Positions 26,647 to 36,144 of a stretch of 64,000 bases of DNA are shown piece by piece. The position numbers and the translations under genes were made by a program. Position 1 is the stretch's first letter; every line of letters begins with the position of its first letter. The notes beneath the pieces are model-generated. The model saw only the letters and a program-made list of their open reading frames with translations. It was not told the origin of the DNA and did not search any database. Source of the stretch: Rhizobium glycinendophyticum (GTDB lineage Bacteria > Pseudomonadota > Alphaproteobacteria > Rhizobiales > Rhizobiaceae); assembly GCF_006443685.1 (NCBI RefSeq), contig NZ_VFYP01000003.1, positions 310,001 to 374,000 of the forward strand. The letters are read 5' to 3'.

Positions 26647-27998
26647 CCGTGCGACGGCATCCCGTAAAGTCCGCCCCCGCTGCCCGGATAAAGACGAGCG
26701 AAATCCTCCGGTGTCGTCAGATGCGGGATATCCGTGCTCTGCTGCAGTTCCAGCCCATTCCGCGCCAGACGGCGCTCCATCCCGGTGAGACATGTCTGGA
26801 TCTCGCTTTCGTCGTAACGATGCCGGTCGCCGTTGGCCGGCAGGTTCATCAATGCGTAGATGCGCTCGGGTTTCCCAGGGGTCAGGGAGGCATCAGGTCG
26901 TCCGTCATCGCTTCGGTCCTGCGCGCAGAGATAGATGGTCGGGTCGGCAGGCGCCCGCCCCTCGCGAAAGAGTTCGTTGAATTCCCGCTCGTAGCCGTCG
27001 GAAAAGAACACAGAATGATGCGCAAGCGGAACACCTGAGGGTACGGCGAGGCTGCACCGGATGAGCGCGGAGAGCGAGCGGGCGGGTTTATGCGCCGGGC
27101 GAAGAGGTGTGCCGAGCAGCTTCGGCAGCCCGCCGATGTCACCGTTGTAAAGGACCTGCTTCGCCTCGATCCGCCGGCCACTTTGCGTCTCGACACCGGT
27201 AACCAACTTGCGAAGACCATCGATGGTAATGGCCACCGCAGGATCGCCGTACAGGAAGGTCACGCCAAGGCCTTGCGCGATCTCCGCCAGCTTCTGCGCC
27301 AACTTGTGCAGCCCGCCTTCAACCATCCACACCCCCTCCTGCTCGACATGCGCGACCAGCATCAGGGTCGCCGGCGCGGCAAAGGGCGAGGACCCGCAAT
27401 AGGTGGCATAGCGGCCGAATAATTGGCACAGGCGCGGGTCGGCAAAATAGCTGGAGAGAGCCGACCACAGCGTCGAAAACGGCTTGATCGCCAGGAGATC
27501 ACCCGGCCGGGATAGGCCGATACGGCGCGACAGGGAATAGGGGTTAGGTCGGGATGCCGCGATGAAGCTGTCCTTCAAAACCCGGTAAATCCGCTCACCA
27601 TCCTCAGCAAAACGGCGGAAACCTTCCGCCTCGCCCATCCCGGCAAAATCACGGATCGCGCGACGACTTTCATCGACGTCGCCATAGAGATCGAGGCTGG
27701 CACCGCCAGTCCAGAAGTGACGCGCGAGAACCTTGGCCCGCTTCAGCGGAACCTCGTCCTCCAGCCTGCGTCCGCAGACCTGCATCAACTCCTCGAACAC
27801 CCATTTCATCGTCAGAACGGTCGGACCAGCATCGAACGGACGACCACCGACATCAACCTGTCGCAGCTTGCCGCCTGGGCAAGACTGCGCCTCGATGACA
27901 GTCACCGAAACACCGGAAGCAGCCAGCCGCATTGCGGCAGCCAAACCACCGATCCCGGCTCCAATGATGGCGACGGTCTGTTTGTTGGCGTCGCTCAA
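26415..27998 (-). CDS. crtD: Carotenoid 3,4-desaturase (methoxyneurosporene dehydrogenase)
   Basis: 527-residue CrtI-like flavoenzyme that introduces the 3,4 double bond in hydroxylated/methoxylated carotenoids. N-terminal motif VAIIGAGIGGLAAAMRLAASG (about residues 9-29); C-terminal motif GLYLAGGSVHPGPGIPMAALSG. The SVHPGPG ending is typical of CrtD, in contrast to CrtI. The start is TTG 27998, with GGGAG about 7 bases upstream. The last about 28 residues (after LIQQDR) go past the usual CrtD end and are the crtC region read in another frame. It is divergent from crtE across a region with PpsR boxes. Confidence 0.88.
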   Translation of the reverse strand: MSDANKQTVAIIGAGIGGLAAAMRLAASGVSVTVIEAQSCPGGKLRQVDVGGRPFDAGPTVLTMKWVFEELMQVCGRRLEDEVPLKRAKVLARHFWTGGASLDLYGDVDESRRAIRDFAGMGEAEGFRRFAEDGERIYRVLKDSFIAASRPNPYSLSRRIGLSRPGDLLAIKPFSTLWSALSSYFADPRLCQLFGRYATYCGSSPFAAPATLMLVAHVEQEGVWMVEGGLHKLAQKLAEIAQGLGVTFLYGDPAVAITIDGLRKLVTGVETQSGRRIEAKQVLYNGDIGGLPKLLGTPLRPAHKPARSLSALIRCSLAVPSGVPLAHHSVFFSDGYEREFNELFREGRAPADPTIYLCAQDRSDDGRPDASLTPGKPERIYALMNLPANGDRHRYDESEIQTCLTGMERRLARNGLELQQSTDIPHLTTPEDFARLYPGSGGGLYGMPSHGWMASFQRPGTQGPVPGLYLAGGSVHPGPGIPMAALSGMLAAALIQQDRDSAGMSRRAVIAGGMPTGPAIAGNSPSR

Positions 27999-28035
27999 GA
28001 ATGTCTCCCGACTGCGTTGACTTCTGCATCACATG

Positions 28036-28053
28036 TGTCAATGTTTCTTTACA
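28036..28053. promoter_or_regulatory. PpsR/CrtJ box between crtD and crtE
   Basis: TGTCAATGTTTCTTTACA, TGT-N12-ACA. Read leftwards it contains TTGACA as a possible crtD -35 box; read rightwards TTTACA (28048-28053), 18 bases, TATTTA (28072-28077) gives a possible crtE promoter. Confidence 0.8.
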
Positions 28054-28061
28054 CAATATAG

Positions 28062-28079
28062 CGTAACGAGATATTTACA
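28062..28079 (+). promoter_or_regulatory. Second, CGT-type PpsR box before crtE
   Basis: CGT-N12-ACA (CGT 28062-28064, ACA 28077-28079), 8 bases after the first box and covering the proposed crtE -10. The same pair with the same spacing occurs at bchC. Confidence 0.6.
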
Positions 28080-28106
28080 ACTGCGCAGGCCCGGAAGGTG
28101 ACCCTC

Positions 28107-28976
28107 ATGGATTTTCCTGATCGCATTGAAAGTGGAATGCAGCGAGCCCTGAGGTTTGCAACCGCCAACGGCTGCCCTCCCATTCTCGCCAAGGCGTTAC
28201 GCCACGCCGTCTTTCCCGGGGGTGCCAGGATCAGGCCTCGCCTTTGCCTTGCCGTTGCCGCCGCCTGTGGCGACGGAGAGCCCAGCGTCGCCGATGCCGC
28301 GGCAACCGCGATCGAATTGCTTCACTGTGCCTCTCTGGTGCACGACGACATGCCCTGCTTCGACAACGCGATGATGAGACGCGGCCGAGCTAGCGTTCAC
28401 GCCGAGTTCGGCGAGCAGATCGCGCTCCTGGCGGGCGACGGCCTAATCGTCACCGCGTTCGAGACGATCGCGCGCGAGACGCTGCAACGTCCGGATCTAA
28501 CCGGACCGATCATCGCCACCATCGCCAAATCCGTCGGCGCGCCTTACGGCCTCGTCGCCGGCCAGGCCTGGGAGAGCGAACCGGAAATCAACATTGCCAT
28601 CTATCATCGTGCCAAGACCGCATCGCTGTTCAGTGGCGCTGTCTCGACCGGCGCCATCGCCTCGGGCGGCAACCCGCTCGACTGGCTGGGCCTTGCAGAT
28701 GCACTGGGTGCCGCCTACCAGGTTGCCGACGATCTTTACGATGCGGTTGGGCAGGACGACGGCGTCGGCAAGCCCGCAGGCCAGGACGGTCGCAACGCCA
28801 AGCCCAATATTGTCGCGACACTGGGCCTTGATGCCGCCCTGCAGCGGCTAAAGAACCTCGTTGGCGAAGCCGTCGATTGCGTGCCGGACTGCCCGGGCGC
28901 GGAAGCCTTCCGCACGATGATCCGGCAGGAAGCGACGCGGCTGATGCCCAAGACCCTGGCAACCAGCGCGGCCTGA
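28107..28976 (+). CDS. crtE: Geranylgeranyl diphosphate synthase
   Basis: 289-residue trans-prenyltransferase adding isopentenyl units to make C20 diphosphate for carotenoids and the bacteriochlorophyll tail. First Asp-rich motif DDMPCFD (HDDMPCFDN), second DDLYD (VADDLYDAVG), and the KPAGQDGRNAKPN loop. Start chosen at ATG 28107, with GGAAGGTG 8-15 bases before it; a GTG at 28098 is an alternative. crtF starts 5 bases after the stop, so the two are one operon, reading on toward bchC. Confidence 0.93.
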   Translation: MDFPDRIESGMQRALRFATANGCPPILAKALRHAVFPGGARIRPRLCLAVAAACGDGEPSVADAAATAIELLHCASLVHDDMPCFDNAMMRRGRASVHAEFGEQIALLAGDGLIVTAFETIARETLQRPDLTGPIIATIAKSVGAPYGLVAGQAWESEPEINIAIYHRAKTASLFSGAVSTGAIASGGNPLDWLGLADALGAAYQVADDLYDAVGQDDGVGKPAGQDGRNAKPNIVATLGLDAALQRLKNLVGEAVDCVPDCPGAEAFRTMIRQEATRLMPKTLATSAA

Positions 28977-28981
28977 CGGCA

Positions 28982-30175
28982 ATGGCCACGCAAGCGGAGC
29001 CGGGCGGCGCCGATACGAGTGCAAACTGGCGCGCCGACGGCGATAGCGATGGCAAGGCCCCACAACAGACGGTCGGCATGCGTTGGCGCCTCTGGCGCAA
29101 CCGTCAGATTGCGTCGCCTCGCTTTCGCGGCCTGATGGCGCGTTTGCCACTGACGCGCTGGATCGCAAAGCGCAAGGCAAACCAGCTCTTCCGGTTGACG
29201 GCAGGGTTTGTCTACTCCCAGATTCTCCATGTCTGCGTGCAGTTGCGCGTTTTCGAACGGCTGGAAAACCAGATACTCTCCACCGAGCAGCTAGCAGCTT
29301 TTTGCCAGTTGAAAGTGAGCCGCATGCGGCTTCTGCTCGACCAGGCGGCCTGGCTGGGCCTCGTCATACAGCCAAAGCCCGACATCTGGATGCTCGATGA
29401 CGCAGGCGCCGTTATCGCCTCCGACGCCGGCCTGCGCGCCATGATCCGCCATCACGACGTGCTGTACCGCGATCTGACCGACCCAGTCGCCCTTTGGCGC
29501 GCTGAGACATCAGAGACGGAGCTGCGGCAATACTGGGCTTATGTGCGCGGAGACGCACTGAGTGCAGTGACGCCCGAACAGGCGGCCCCCTATTCCCTTT
29601 TGATGCGCGAGAGCCAGGCGATGTTTGCCGATTGCGTCCTCGCATCCTACAATTTCGGCAGCCACGCTTCGCTGCTGGACGTCGGAGGCGGCGATGGCGC
29701 CTTTCTGTCAGCTGTCGGACGAAAGCACCCCAAGTTGCAACTTGCCCTCTTCGATCTGCCGGCCGTCACAGAGCGAGCAGGAAAGCATCTGACCGAAGCC
29801 GGCCTGGCGACCCGCAGCAGCATTTACGCCGGCGACTTCTCGACAGACGTGCTGCCTGGATCGGCCGACTGCGTCACGCTCCTGCGTATCCTGTGCGACC
29901 ATGACGACGACAGGGTCACCACCATTCTCTCCAATTTGCACCGACATCTCGCACCGAACACGCGCCTCGTTGTGGCGGAAGCCATGGCCGGTCCTTCCGA
30001 GGGAGCACGCCTGGCATCAGGCTATTTCGGTGTCTACTTCCTCGCCATGGGATCGGGGCGCTGCCGATCCGCAGAAGAAATCATGTCGCTCCTGACCACC
30101 GCTGGCTTCAGGGAAACCCGGGTTGGGACCACGACTAATCCTCTGATTGCGACCTTGGTCACCGCCAGCCGGTAG
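28982..30175 (+). CDS. crtF: Hydroxyneurosporene O-methyltransferase
   Basis: 397-residue SAM-dependent methyltransferase that methylates the 1-hydroxy group of carotenoids (toward spheroidene or spirilloxanthin). N-terminal dimerisation winged helix (LSTEQLAAFCQLKVSRMRLLLDQ) and a C-terminal class I fold with the SAM motif LLDVGGGDGAF (about residues 233-243). The N-terminal about 32 residues are Asp/Gly-rich and poorly conserved in look; a later ATG at 29078 (MRWRLW) may be the true start. It is the last gene before the bchC promoter region. Confidence 0.9.
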   Translation: MATQAEPGGADTSANWRADGDSDGKAPQQTVGMRWRLWRNRQIASPRFRGLMARLPLTRWIAKRKANQLFRLTAGFVYSQILHVCVQLRVFERLENQILSTEQLAAFCQLKVSRMRLLLDQAAWLGLVIQPKPDIWMLDDAGAVIASDAGLRAMIRHHDVLYRDLTDPVALWRAETSETELRQYWAYVRGDALSAVTPEQAAPYSLLMRESQAMFADCVLASYNFGSHASLLDVGGGDGAFLSAVGRKHPKLQLALFDLPAVTERAGKHLTEAGLATRSSIYAGDFSTDVLPGSADCVTLLRILCDHDDDRVTTILSNLHRHLAPNTRLVVAEAMAGPSEGARLASGYFGVYFLAMGSGRCRSAEEIMSLLTTAGFRETRVGTTTNPLIATLVTASR

Positions 30176-30193
30176 CAGCGCCTTGTGTCTAAG

Positions 30194-30211
30194 TGTAAAT
30201 TTTAATTGACA
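30194..30211. promoter_or_regulatory. PpsR/CrtJ box 1 of bchC
   Basis: TGTAAATTTTAATTGACA, TGT-N12-ACA, including a TTGACA that may be the bchC -35 element. 68 bases before the bchC start. Confidence 0.82.
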
Positions 30212-30219
30212 CTATAAAT

Positions 30220-30237
30220 CGTAAAACTAAGATGACA
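30220..30237 (+). promoter_or_regulatory. PpsR box 2 of bchC, CGT type
   Basis: CGT-N12-ACA, 8 bases after box 1; identical layout to crtE. Two palindromes 8 bases apart are also how the bchC promoter of Rhodobacter capsulatus is described for CrtJ. Confidence 0.62.
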
Positions 30238-30279
30238 TGTGGAGGCAGGGGAGTCTCCGTGTCCGGGGAGGGCACATCA

Positions 30280-31224
30280 ATGCAGACATCAGCCATCGTC
30301 TTCGAACAGCCCGGTGCACTCGCGCTGAAGCGGCTGTCGTTGCGTGCGCCTTCGCCGGCTGACGTGGTGGTTGAGTCGATGTTCAGCGGGATTTCGACCG
30401 GCACCGAGAAGATGCTGTTTCAGGGCACCATGCCCAACTTCCCCGGCATGCGTTACCCCCTGGTTCCGGGCTATGAGACGGTTGCAAGGGTTGTCGAAGC
30501 AGGCAGTGCCTCGGGCCGCGTGGTAGGTGACGCAGTCTTCGTACCGGGGGCCAGCTGTTTCGAAGAAGCGGCGGGCCTGTTTGGGGCCAATGCATCTCGG
30601 CTTGTCGTACCGGGCGCGCGCACCATTAAGCTTGACTTCGACAACGCGGAAGAAGGGGCTCTGCTGGCGCTTGCCGCAACCGCCCATCATGCTGTTCGCC
30701 GCGCCATCCAGCCGGCGTCCCTGGTCATCGGTCACGGTGTTCTCGGCCGCCTCATCGCCCGCATCATACTCGCAATCGGCAATCCGCCGCCGACGGTCTG
30801 GGAAACCGCAAACCAGCGCAGACAGGATGGTGACGGCTACGCGGTTGTTGATCCGTCTGCGGAAGGGGCAACCATGCCACCCATGGGTGCCGTCATCGAC
30901 GCAAGTGGAAATGTCTCAGTCATCGACCGCGCCATATCCATGCTGCAAAAACGCGGGGAGTTGATCCTTGCCGGTTTCTATCCCGGTCGCGTCAGCTTTG
31001 ATTTTGCGCCCGCTTTCATGCGCGAGGCGACGCTTGCAATCGCTGCGGAATTCAGCGCGCAAGACGTGGAAGCCGTGCTCGCCCTCATCGCCGCAGGCGC
31101 CCTGTCACTCGACGGCCTCATTACGCATCACGCCGCCCCTACAGATGCCGAGTCTGCCTACCGCACCGCGTTTGAAGACCCCGACTGCCTGAAAATGATC
31201 ATAGACTGGAGGAACGCCGCATGA
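30280..31224 (+). CDS. bchC: 3-hydroxyethyl bacteriochlorophyllide a dehydrogenase
   Basis: 314-residue member of the medium-chain dehydrogenase family, oxidising the C3 hydroxyethyl group to acetyl, one of the last ring changes toward bacteriochlorophyllide a. Recognisable are FSGISTGTEKMLFQG, PLVPGYETVARVVEAG and the nucleotide-binding region VIGHGVLGRLIAR (about residues 147-159). Start at ATG 30280, with GGGGAGGG 7-14 bases upstream; the longer reading from 30232 overlaps the promoter region. Coupled by ATGA to bchX. Confidence 0.93.
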   Translation: MQTSAIVFEQPGALALKRLSLRAPSPADVVVESMFSGISTGTEKMLFQGTMPNFPGMRYPLVPGYETVARVVEAGSASGRVVGDAVFVPGASCFEEAAGLFGANASRLVVPGARTIKLDFDNAEEGALLALAATAHHAVRRAIQPASLVIGHGVLGRLIARIILAIGNPPPTVWETANQRRQDGDGYAVVDPSAEGATMPPMGAVIDASGNVSVIDRAISMLQKRGELILAGFYPGRVSFDFAPAFMREATLAIAAEFSAQDVEAVLALIAAGALSLDGLITHHAAPTDAESAYRTAFEDPDCLKMIIDWRNAA

Positions 31225-32228
31225 GCCTGGACCTTGCCCCCGACGGCCTGGAACGACTGCAGGAAAACCTGCGCGACGAAGCCGCCATCGAGCCCGATGC
31301 GCCGGCAACCGGCGAAGTCACCAAGGAAACGCAGATCATCGCGATCTACGGCAAGGGCGGCATCGGTAAGAGTTTCACGCTCGCCAATCTCTCCTACATG
31401 CTGGCGCAGCTCGGTAAAAAAGTGCTGCTCATCGGCTGCGATCCGAAGAGCGACACGACCTCCCTGCTCTTCGGCGGTCGCGCCTGCCCGACCATCATCC
31501 AGACCGCCTCGCGGCGCAAGGAAGCCGGCCAGGAAGTCTCCATCTCCGACGTCTGCTTCAAGCGTGACGGTGTCTTCGCCATGGAACTCGGCGGACCCGA
31601 AGTCGGCCGCGGCTGCGGCGGGCGCGGCATCATCCACGGCTTCGAGACACTCGAAAAGCTCGGCTTTCACGACTGGGACTTCGATTTCATCCTGCTCGAC
31701 TTCCTCGGCGACGTGGTCTGCGGCGGCTTCGGCCTGCCGATTGCCCGTGACATGTGCCAGAAGGTCGTCGTCGTCGGTTCGAACGATCTGCAGTCGCTCT
31801 ACGTGGCCAACAATGTTTGTTCTGCGGTGAAATACTTCCGCAATCTCGGCGGCAATGTCGGCGTCGCCGGCCTCGTCATAAACAAGGACGACGGCACGGG
31901 CGAGGCCCAGGCCTTCGCCGAAGCGGTTGGCATCCCCGTCCTGGCCTCGATCCCGCAGGACGACGATATCAGGCGCAAGAGTGCCAATTATCAGATCATC
32001 GGCACACATGACTCGCACTGGGGTCCGCTCTTCGAGGCGCTGTCGATCAATCTCGCCGAAGCCCCGCCGATCCTTCCCAAGCCGCTGGACCAGGACGGAC
32101 TGCTCGGCCTCTTCGATGCCAGTGAGACAGGTGCCGACTACAAGCTTCAGCCGGCCACGCCGGAAGACATGTGTGCGGCCGGCGCTCTCAATAGGCCGTC
32201 GCTCGAAGTCGTCTACGACAACGTGTGA
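31221..32228 (+). CDS. bchX: Chlorophyllide a reductase iron protein
   Basis: 335-residue nitrogenase-iron-protein-like ATPase that feeds electrons to BchYZ for reduction of ring B (C7=C8). P-loop YGKGGIGKS (residues 43-51); two [4Fe-4S] ligand Cys in GRGCGGRG and DVVCGGFG. The N-terminal about 35 acidic residues before the fold are usual for BchX and set it apart from BchL. Overlaps bchC by ATGA. Confidence 0.96.
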   Translation: MSLDLAPDGLERLQENLRDEAAIEPDAPATGEVTKETQIIAIYGKGGIGKSFTLANLSYMLAQLGKKVLLIGCDPKSDTTSLLFGGRACPTIIQTASRRKEAGQEVSISDVCFKRDGVFAMELGGPEVGRGCGGRGIIHGFETLEKLGFHDWDFDFILLDFLGDVVCGGFGLPIARDMCQKVVVVGSNDLQSLYVANNVCSAVKYFRNLGGNVGVAGLVINKDDGTGEAQAFAEAVGIPVLASIPQDDDIRRKSANYQIIGTHDSHWGPLFEALSINLAEAPPILPKPLDQDGLLGLFDASETGADYKLQPATPEDMCAAGALNRPSLEVVYDNV

Positions 32229-32242
32229 GATCGGAACGCCCC

Positions 32243-33829
32243 ATGGATGACCTTCGCAAGGAATTTGAGCCGGACCAGACCAGCGAGATCAATCTCGCCG
32301 CAGCAGATCAGGCTATTCTTGCCGAAGCGGTAACGGATACCCCAACAAGCGGCATCGGCTGTCACGGCGGCACCGAACTCTCCAAGGCTGCGGCCCGTGC
32401 TGCGGGTCAAGGCGAATTGATGGACCGTTTCGAGGCCGATTATCCCAAAGGCCCGCACGACCAGCCGCAATCCATGTGCCCGGCCTTCGGCTCTCTGCGC
32501 GTCGGTCTTCGCATGCGCCGCGTCGGCACCATCCTCTCCGGTTCAGCCTGCTGCGTCTATGGACTCACCTTCACTTCGCATTTCTACGGCGCGAAGCGGT
32601 CTGTCGGCTACGTCCCCTTCAACTCCGAGACGCTGGTGACGGGAAAGCTCTACGAGGACATCGTCGAGGCCGTTCACCTGATGGCGGATCCGGACAAGTT
32701 CGACGCCTTGATCGTCACCAATCTTTGTGTGCCGACGGCCTCTGGAGTACCGCTTCGCATGTTGCCGCGCGAGATCGATGGCGTGCGCATCGTCGGCATT
32801 GATGTGCCAGGCTTCGGCATCCCAACCCATGCAGAGGCGAAGGATGTGCTTTCGGGCGCCATGCTCGCCTATGCGCGCCAGGAAGTGGCGAGCGGCCCGG
32901 TCCAGCGGCCGCGCGGCGGCCTCAAGGACAAGCCGACTGTAACCCTAGTCGGCGAAGTGTTCCCGGCGGACCCGGTAGTGATCGGCGGCATGCTCGAACC
33001 CATGGGGCTGGCCGTCGGTCCCACGGTTCCGGTTCGCGAATGGCGCGACCTCTATGCCGCTCTCGACTGCGCCGTGGTCGCTGCAATTCATCCCTTCTAT
33101 ACCGCAAGCGTCCGTGAGTTTTCCGCCGCAGGTCGTCCGATCGTCGGGTCAGCTCCGGTCGGGCTGGAGGGCAGCGATGCCTGGCTGAGTGCCATTGGCA
33201 ACAGCTGCGGTGTTTCCCAGGCCCGCATCGACATCAGCCGCAACGCCATGCGTGGTGCCATTTCAGCCGCCCTTGCGCACAACCGCATCAACGGCCGTAT
33301 TACGCTCTCGGGTTACGAAGGCTCTGAACTGCTGGTTGCCCGCCTGCTTGTCGAACTCGGCGCTGACCTCCGTTACGTCGGCACCGCCTGTCCGAAGACG
33401 CCCTACAATGCGGCCGACGCCGAATGGCTGGAAGCGCGTGGCGTGCAGTTGCGCTTCCGCGCGTCGCTCGAACAGGACCTTGCCGCCTTCGCCGAATACC
33501 GGCCCGACCTCGCCATCGGTACGACCCCTGTCGTGCAGAAGGCAAAGGAGGCTGCCACGCCGGCGCTCTATTTCACCAACCTGATCTCTGCGCGCCCGCT
33601 GATGGGACCCGCCGGCGTCGCTTCGCTGCCATCAGTCATCAATGCCGCCATTGCCAACAAGGATCGCTTCCTCGCCATGAACGCCTTCTTCGACGGCGTG
33701 GGGAAGGGCGACACGGCCGGCATCTGGGAAGAGACGCCTAAGGACCGAAGCGGCTACCGCAAGAAGTTTGCGGCCAAGGTCAAGCAGTCCCGCAACGCCG
33801 TCGACAATGGGGAGAGTGTCGGATGCTGA
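32243..33829 (+). CDS. bchY: Chlorophyllide a reductase subunit Y
   Basis: 528-residue component that with BchZ forms the NifDK-like catalytic part of chlorophyllide reductase. The highly conserved core [16 protein letters not shown] and [13 protein letters not shown] carries candidate [4Fe-4S] Cys, with a further Cys in [11 protein letters not shown]. Start taken as ATG 32243; a GTG at 32225 overlapping the bchX stop (GTGA) is equally possible and would add 6 residues. Overlaps bchZ by 7 bases. Confidence 0.95.
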   Translation: MDDLRKEFEPDQTSEINLAAADQAILAEAVTDTPTSGIGCHGGTELSKAAARAAGQGELMDRFEADYPKGPHDQPQSMCPAFGSLRVGLRMRRVGTILSGSACCVYGLTFTSHFYGAKRSVGYVPFNSETLVTGKLYEDIVEAVHLMADPDKFDALIVTNLCVPTASGVPLRMLPREIDGVRIVGIDVPGFGIPTHAEAKDVLSGAMLAYARQEVASGPVQRPRGGLKDKPTVTLVGEVFPADPVVIGGMLEPMGLAVGPTVPVREWRDLYAALDCAVVAAIHPFYTASVREFSAAGRPIVGSAPVGLEGSDAWLSAIGNSCGVSQARIDISRNAMRGAISAALAHNRINGRITLSGYEGSELLVARLLVELGADLRYVGTACPKTPYNAADAEWLEARGVQLRFRASLEQDLAAFAEYRPDLAIGTTPVVQKAKEAATPALYFTNLISARPLMGPAGVASLPSVINAAIANKDRFLAMNAFFDGVGKGDTAGIWEETPKDRSGYRKKFAAKVKQSRNAVDNGESVGC

Positions 33830-35274
33830 TCCTCGACCACGACAGGGCCGGCGGTTATTGGGGCAGCGTTTATGCCTTCACCGCGATCAAGGGCCTGCAG
33901 GTGATCATCGACGGCCCGGTGGGCTGCGAAAACCTGCCCGTGACCTCTGTGCTGCACTATACAGACGCTCTTCCGCCGCATGAATTGCCGATCGTCGTCT
34001 CCGGCTTGTCGGAAGACGAACTCGGCCAACACGGCACCGAAGGCGCGATGAAACGGGCCCGCCTCGCCCTCGACCCGGACCTCCCGGCGGTCGTCGTAAC
34101 GGGTTCGATCGCGGAAATGATCGGTGGCGGCGTCACGCCCGAAGGTTCGAATATCGTGCGCTTTCTGCCGCGTACCATCGACGAGGACCAGTGGCAGAGC
34201 GCTGACCGCGCGATGAAATGGCTCTGGTCCGAATTCGGACCCAAGGGTGGCAAGGTCCCGGCTCCGCGCCGTCGGCCGGAAGGCGCAAAACCCCGCGTCA
34301 ACATCATCGGCCCGATCTACGGCACCTACAACATGCCATCCGACCTCGCCGAAATCCGGCGCCTCGTCGAAGGCATCGGCGCCGAGATCAACATGGTCTT
34401 CCCGCTCGGCAGCCATCTTGAAGACGTTCGCAAACTGGCCGATGCCGACGCCAATATTTGCCTCTACAGGGAATTCGGCCGCCTGCTCTGCGAGGCGCTT
34501 GACCGCCCTTACCTGCAAGCGCCGATCGGCATCCACTCGACAACGGCATTCCTGCGGCAGCTCGGCGAGATGCTCGGCCTCGACCCGGAGCCGTTCATCG
34601 TCAGAGAAAAACACACCACGCTCAAGCCGCTCTGGGATCTTTGGCGCTCAGTCACCCAGGATTTCTTCGCCACCGCAAGCTTCGCGATCGTTGCCAACGA
34701 GACCTATGTGCGTGGCATCCGTAACTTCCTCGAAGAGGAAATGGGGCTTCCCTGCACGTTCGCTGTCCCACGCAAGCCGGGTACGAAGACCGACAATATT
34801 GAGGTCTCGGAACTGACCGCGAGCAAGACACCCATGATCATGTTCGGCTCATTCAACGAGCGCATGTACATGGCCGAGTGCAACGCCCGCGGCAAATTCG
34901 TTCAGCTTTCCTACCCAGGCGCCATCGTACGCCGACATACCGGAACGCCAGTCATGGGCTATTCGGGCGCCGCCTGGCTGATCCAGGAAGTCTGCAACGC
35001 GCTGTTCGACATCCTCTTCGAAATCCTGCCCCGCGCCGGTGAATTGGACGCAATCGAGCCGACGACGGCCCGCCAGCGCGTCTCCATCGCCTGGAACGCG
35101 GATGCTCAGGCCTCGCTCGAGACCTGTCTCAACAACGAACCGATCCTAGTCCGGATTTCGGCTGCGAAGCGCCTGCGCGATGCCGCCGAACGGGAGGCCC
35201 GTAGCGCGCAAGCGCCTGAAGTCACTCGCCAGCATGTCGAAACGGCAGCCCGCCTCGCGGGAGCACGCGCATGA
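33823..35274 (+). CDS. bchZ: Chlorophyllide a reductase subunit Z
   Basis: 483-residue NifDK-like subunit completing BchXYZ. Near the N-terminus [35 protein letters not shown] is the conserved substrate/cluster region; the body has the usual [17 protein letters not shown] and [14 protein letters not shown] stretches. The C-terminal part shows the light-independent reductase-like tail ([18 protein letters not shown]). It starts inside the bchY end (7 bases) and is followed after 46 bases by pufQ, so bch and puf genes are probably co-transcribed. Confidence 0.95.
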   Translation: MLILDHDRAGGYWGSVYAFTAIKGLQVIIDGPVGCENLPVTSVLHYTDALPPHELPIVVSGLSEDELGQHGTEGAMKRARLALDPDLPAVVVTGSIAEMIGGGVTPEGSNIVRFLPRTIDEDQWQSADRAMKWLWSEFGPKGGKVPAPRRRPEGAKPRVNIIGPIYGTYNMPSDLAEIRRLVEGIGAEINMVFPLGSHLEDVRKLADADANICLYREFGRLLCEALDRPYLQAPIGIHSTTAFLRQLGEMLGLDPEPFIVREKHTTLKPLWDLWRSVTQDFFATASFAIVANETYVRGIRNFLEEEMGLPCTFAVPRKPGTKTDNIEVSELTASKTPMIMFGSFNERMYMAECNARGKFVQLSYPGAIVRRHTGTPVMGYSGAAWLIQEVCNALFDILFEILPRAGELDAIEPTTARQRVSIAWNADAQASLETCLNNEPILVRISAAKRLRDAAEREARSAQAPEVTRQHVETAARLAGARA

Positions 35275-35320
35275 CCAGCGAGCGAGAAGTCCCGAAGTGG
35301 GGAAACCTGGAGGTGAAGGC

Positions 35321-35557
35321 ATGATCACTGCAACGCAACACGAACCGGACGCGCGCCGCAATCAGGCAGACCGCCAATCGGAGCGGGTCAACCTGCGCCG
35401 TCTCTATCTGCTGATGTATCCGCTCTGCCTGGTGGCGGCGGTCGCAGCCAGACTGACCGACCATTCCGGAACTGCTGCTGAAAAGCCGGTCCAGTCCATT
35501 TTCGCCGAAGCCCGTTCTTCGGCCTATGCCGCTGCCGGTTACGCCTTTCAGGCGTGA
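35321..35557 (+). CDS. pufQ: PufQ, bacteriochlorophyll/LH assembly protein
   Basis: 78-residue protein with one membrane helix (LYLLMYPLCLVAAVAARL, about residues 28-45) and a tail FAEARSSAYAAAGYAFQA typical of PufQ. It is thought to help shuttle or regulate bacteriochlorophyll precursors for antenna assembly. Start at ATG 35321, preceded by TGGAGGTGAA. It sits between bchZ and pufB, the standard place for pufQ. Confidence 0.85.
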   Translation: MITATQHEPDARRNQADRQSERVNLRRLYLLMYPLCLVAAVAARLTDHSGTAAEKPVQSIFAEARSSAYAAAGYAFQA

Positions 35558-35569
35558 CCTTCCCTTTGC

Positions 35570-35627
35570 CGGTGTTCTCGACACCGACAAAACCCCGGCA
35601 GTGCTGCAAGGCGGTTCGGCCGGAACC
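35570..35627 (+). promoter_or_regulatory. Two hairpins in the pufQ-pufB gap
   Basis: CGGTGT (35570-35575) pairs with ACACCG (35581-35586), and GGTTC (35613-35617) with GAACC (35623-35627). Such structures in puf leaders act in mRNA processing and stability; no T-run follows, so they are unlikely to be terminators. Confidence 0.45.
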
Positions 35628-35672
35628 CTGCCGCGGGGGCGCCGCGGTGTTCGAGACTAGGAGGTGAATTTG

Positions 35673-35894
35673 ATGGCTGAAACATCAAATGTTTCACTTT
35701 CGGGTCTGACCGAAAGCGAAGCGCGCGAGGTCCATGGATTCTTCATCCAAGGCTTCATGATATTCACGGCGATTGCCATCGTCGCGCATATCTTGGTCTG
35801 GATGTGGCGTCCCTGGATTCCGGGCCCCGAAGGTTACAGCTCTCTTGAGGGCATCAACCAGACGGCTCTCTCGCTTCTGTCGATGATGGCTTAG
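35673..35894 (+). CDS. pufB: LH1 antenna beta polypeptide
   Basis: 73-residue core-antenna beta chain. Typical pattern: polar N-terminus with [20 protein letters not shown], one membrane helix, and the bacteriochlorophyll-ligand His in [13 protein letters not shown]. The C-terminal about 23 residues after RPW ([20 protein letters not shown]..) are longer than in many beta chains, which usually end soon after RPW. An ideal AGGAGGTGA site lies 5 bases before ATG 35673. First structural gene of the puf set. Confidence 0.95.
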   Translation: MAETSNVSLSGLTESEAREVHGFFIQGFMIFTAIAIVAHILVWMWRPWIPGPEGYSSLEGINQTALSLLSMMA

Positions 35895-35905
35895 GAGGAC
35901 GCGAT

Positions 35906-36103
35906 ATGTGGAGAATCTGGCTTATGTTCGATCCGCGCAAAGCGCTGGTCGCACTGTCTGTATTCCTGTTTACGCTGGCGATCCTAATCCATTTCATCCT
36001 GCTGAGCACGGAGCGCTTCAACTGGCTGGAGGGCAAACCCCTCAAGACCAGTGCGCTGGAGCACTCCCTCTCTGAAGGCGTGGATCTCAAGCTCATCGGC
36101 TGA
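35906..36103 (+). CDS. pufA: LH1 antenna alpha polypeptide
   Basis: 65-residue core-antenna alpha chain: [21 protein letters not shown]-terminus, one membrane helix, and the ligand His in [17 protein letters not shown]. With PufB it forms the LH1 ring around the reaction centre. It follows pufB by 11 bases and has GGAGGACGCG before the start. A strong hairpin follows before pufL. Confidence 0.95.
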   Translation: MWRIWLMFDPRKALVALSVFLFTLAILIHFILLSTERFNWLEGKPLKTSALEHSLSEGVDLKLIG

Positions 36104-36118
36104 AGAACCAAGACGGCA

Positions 36119-36144
36119 GCGGGCGGCACCTCGGTCTCGCCCGC
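36119..36144 (+). promoter_or_regulatory. pufA-pufL intercistronic hairpin
   Basis: GCGGGCG (36119-36125) and CGCCCGC (36138-36144) form a 7-base-pair GC stem with a 12-base loop, without T-run. A hairpin at this place is known in Rhodobacter to protect the pufBA message, giving more LH1 than reaction centre. Confidence 0.55.
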
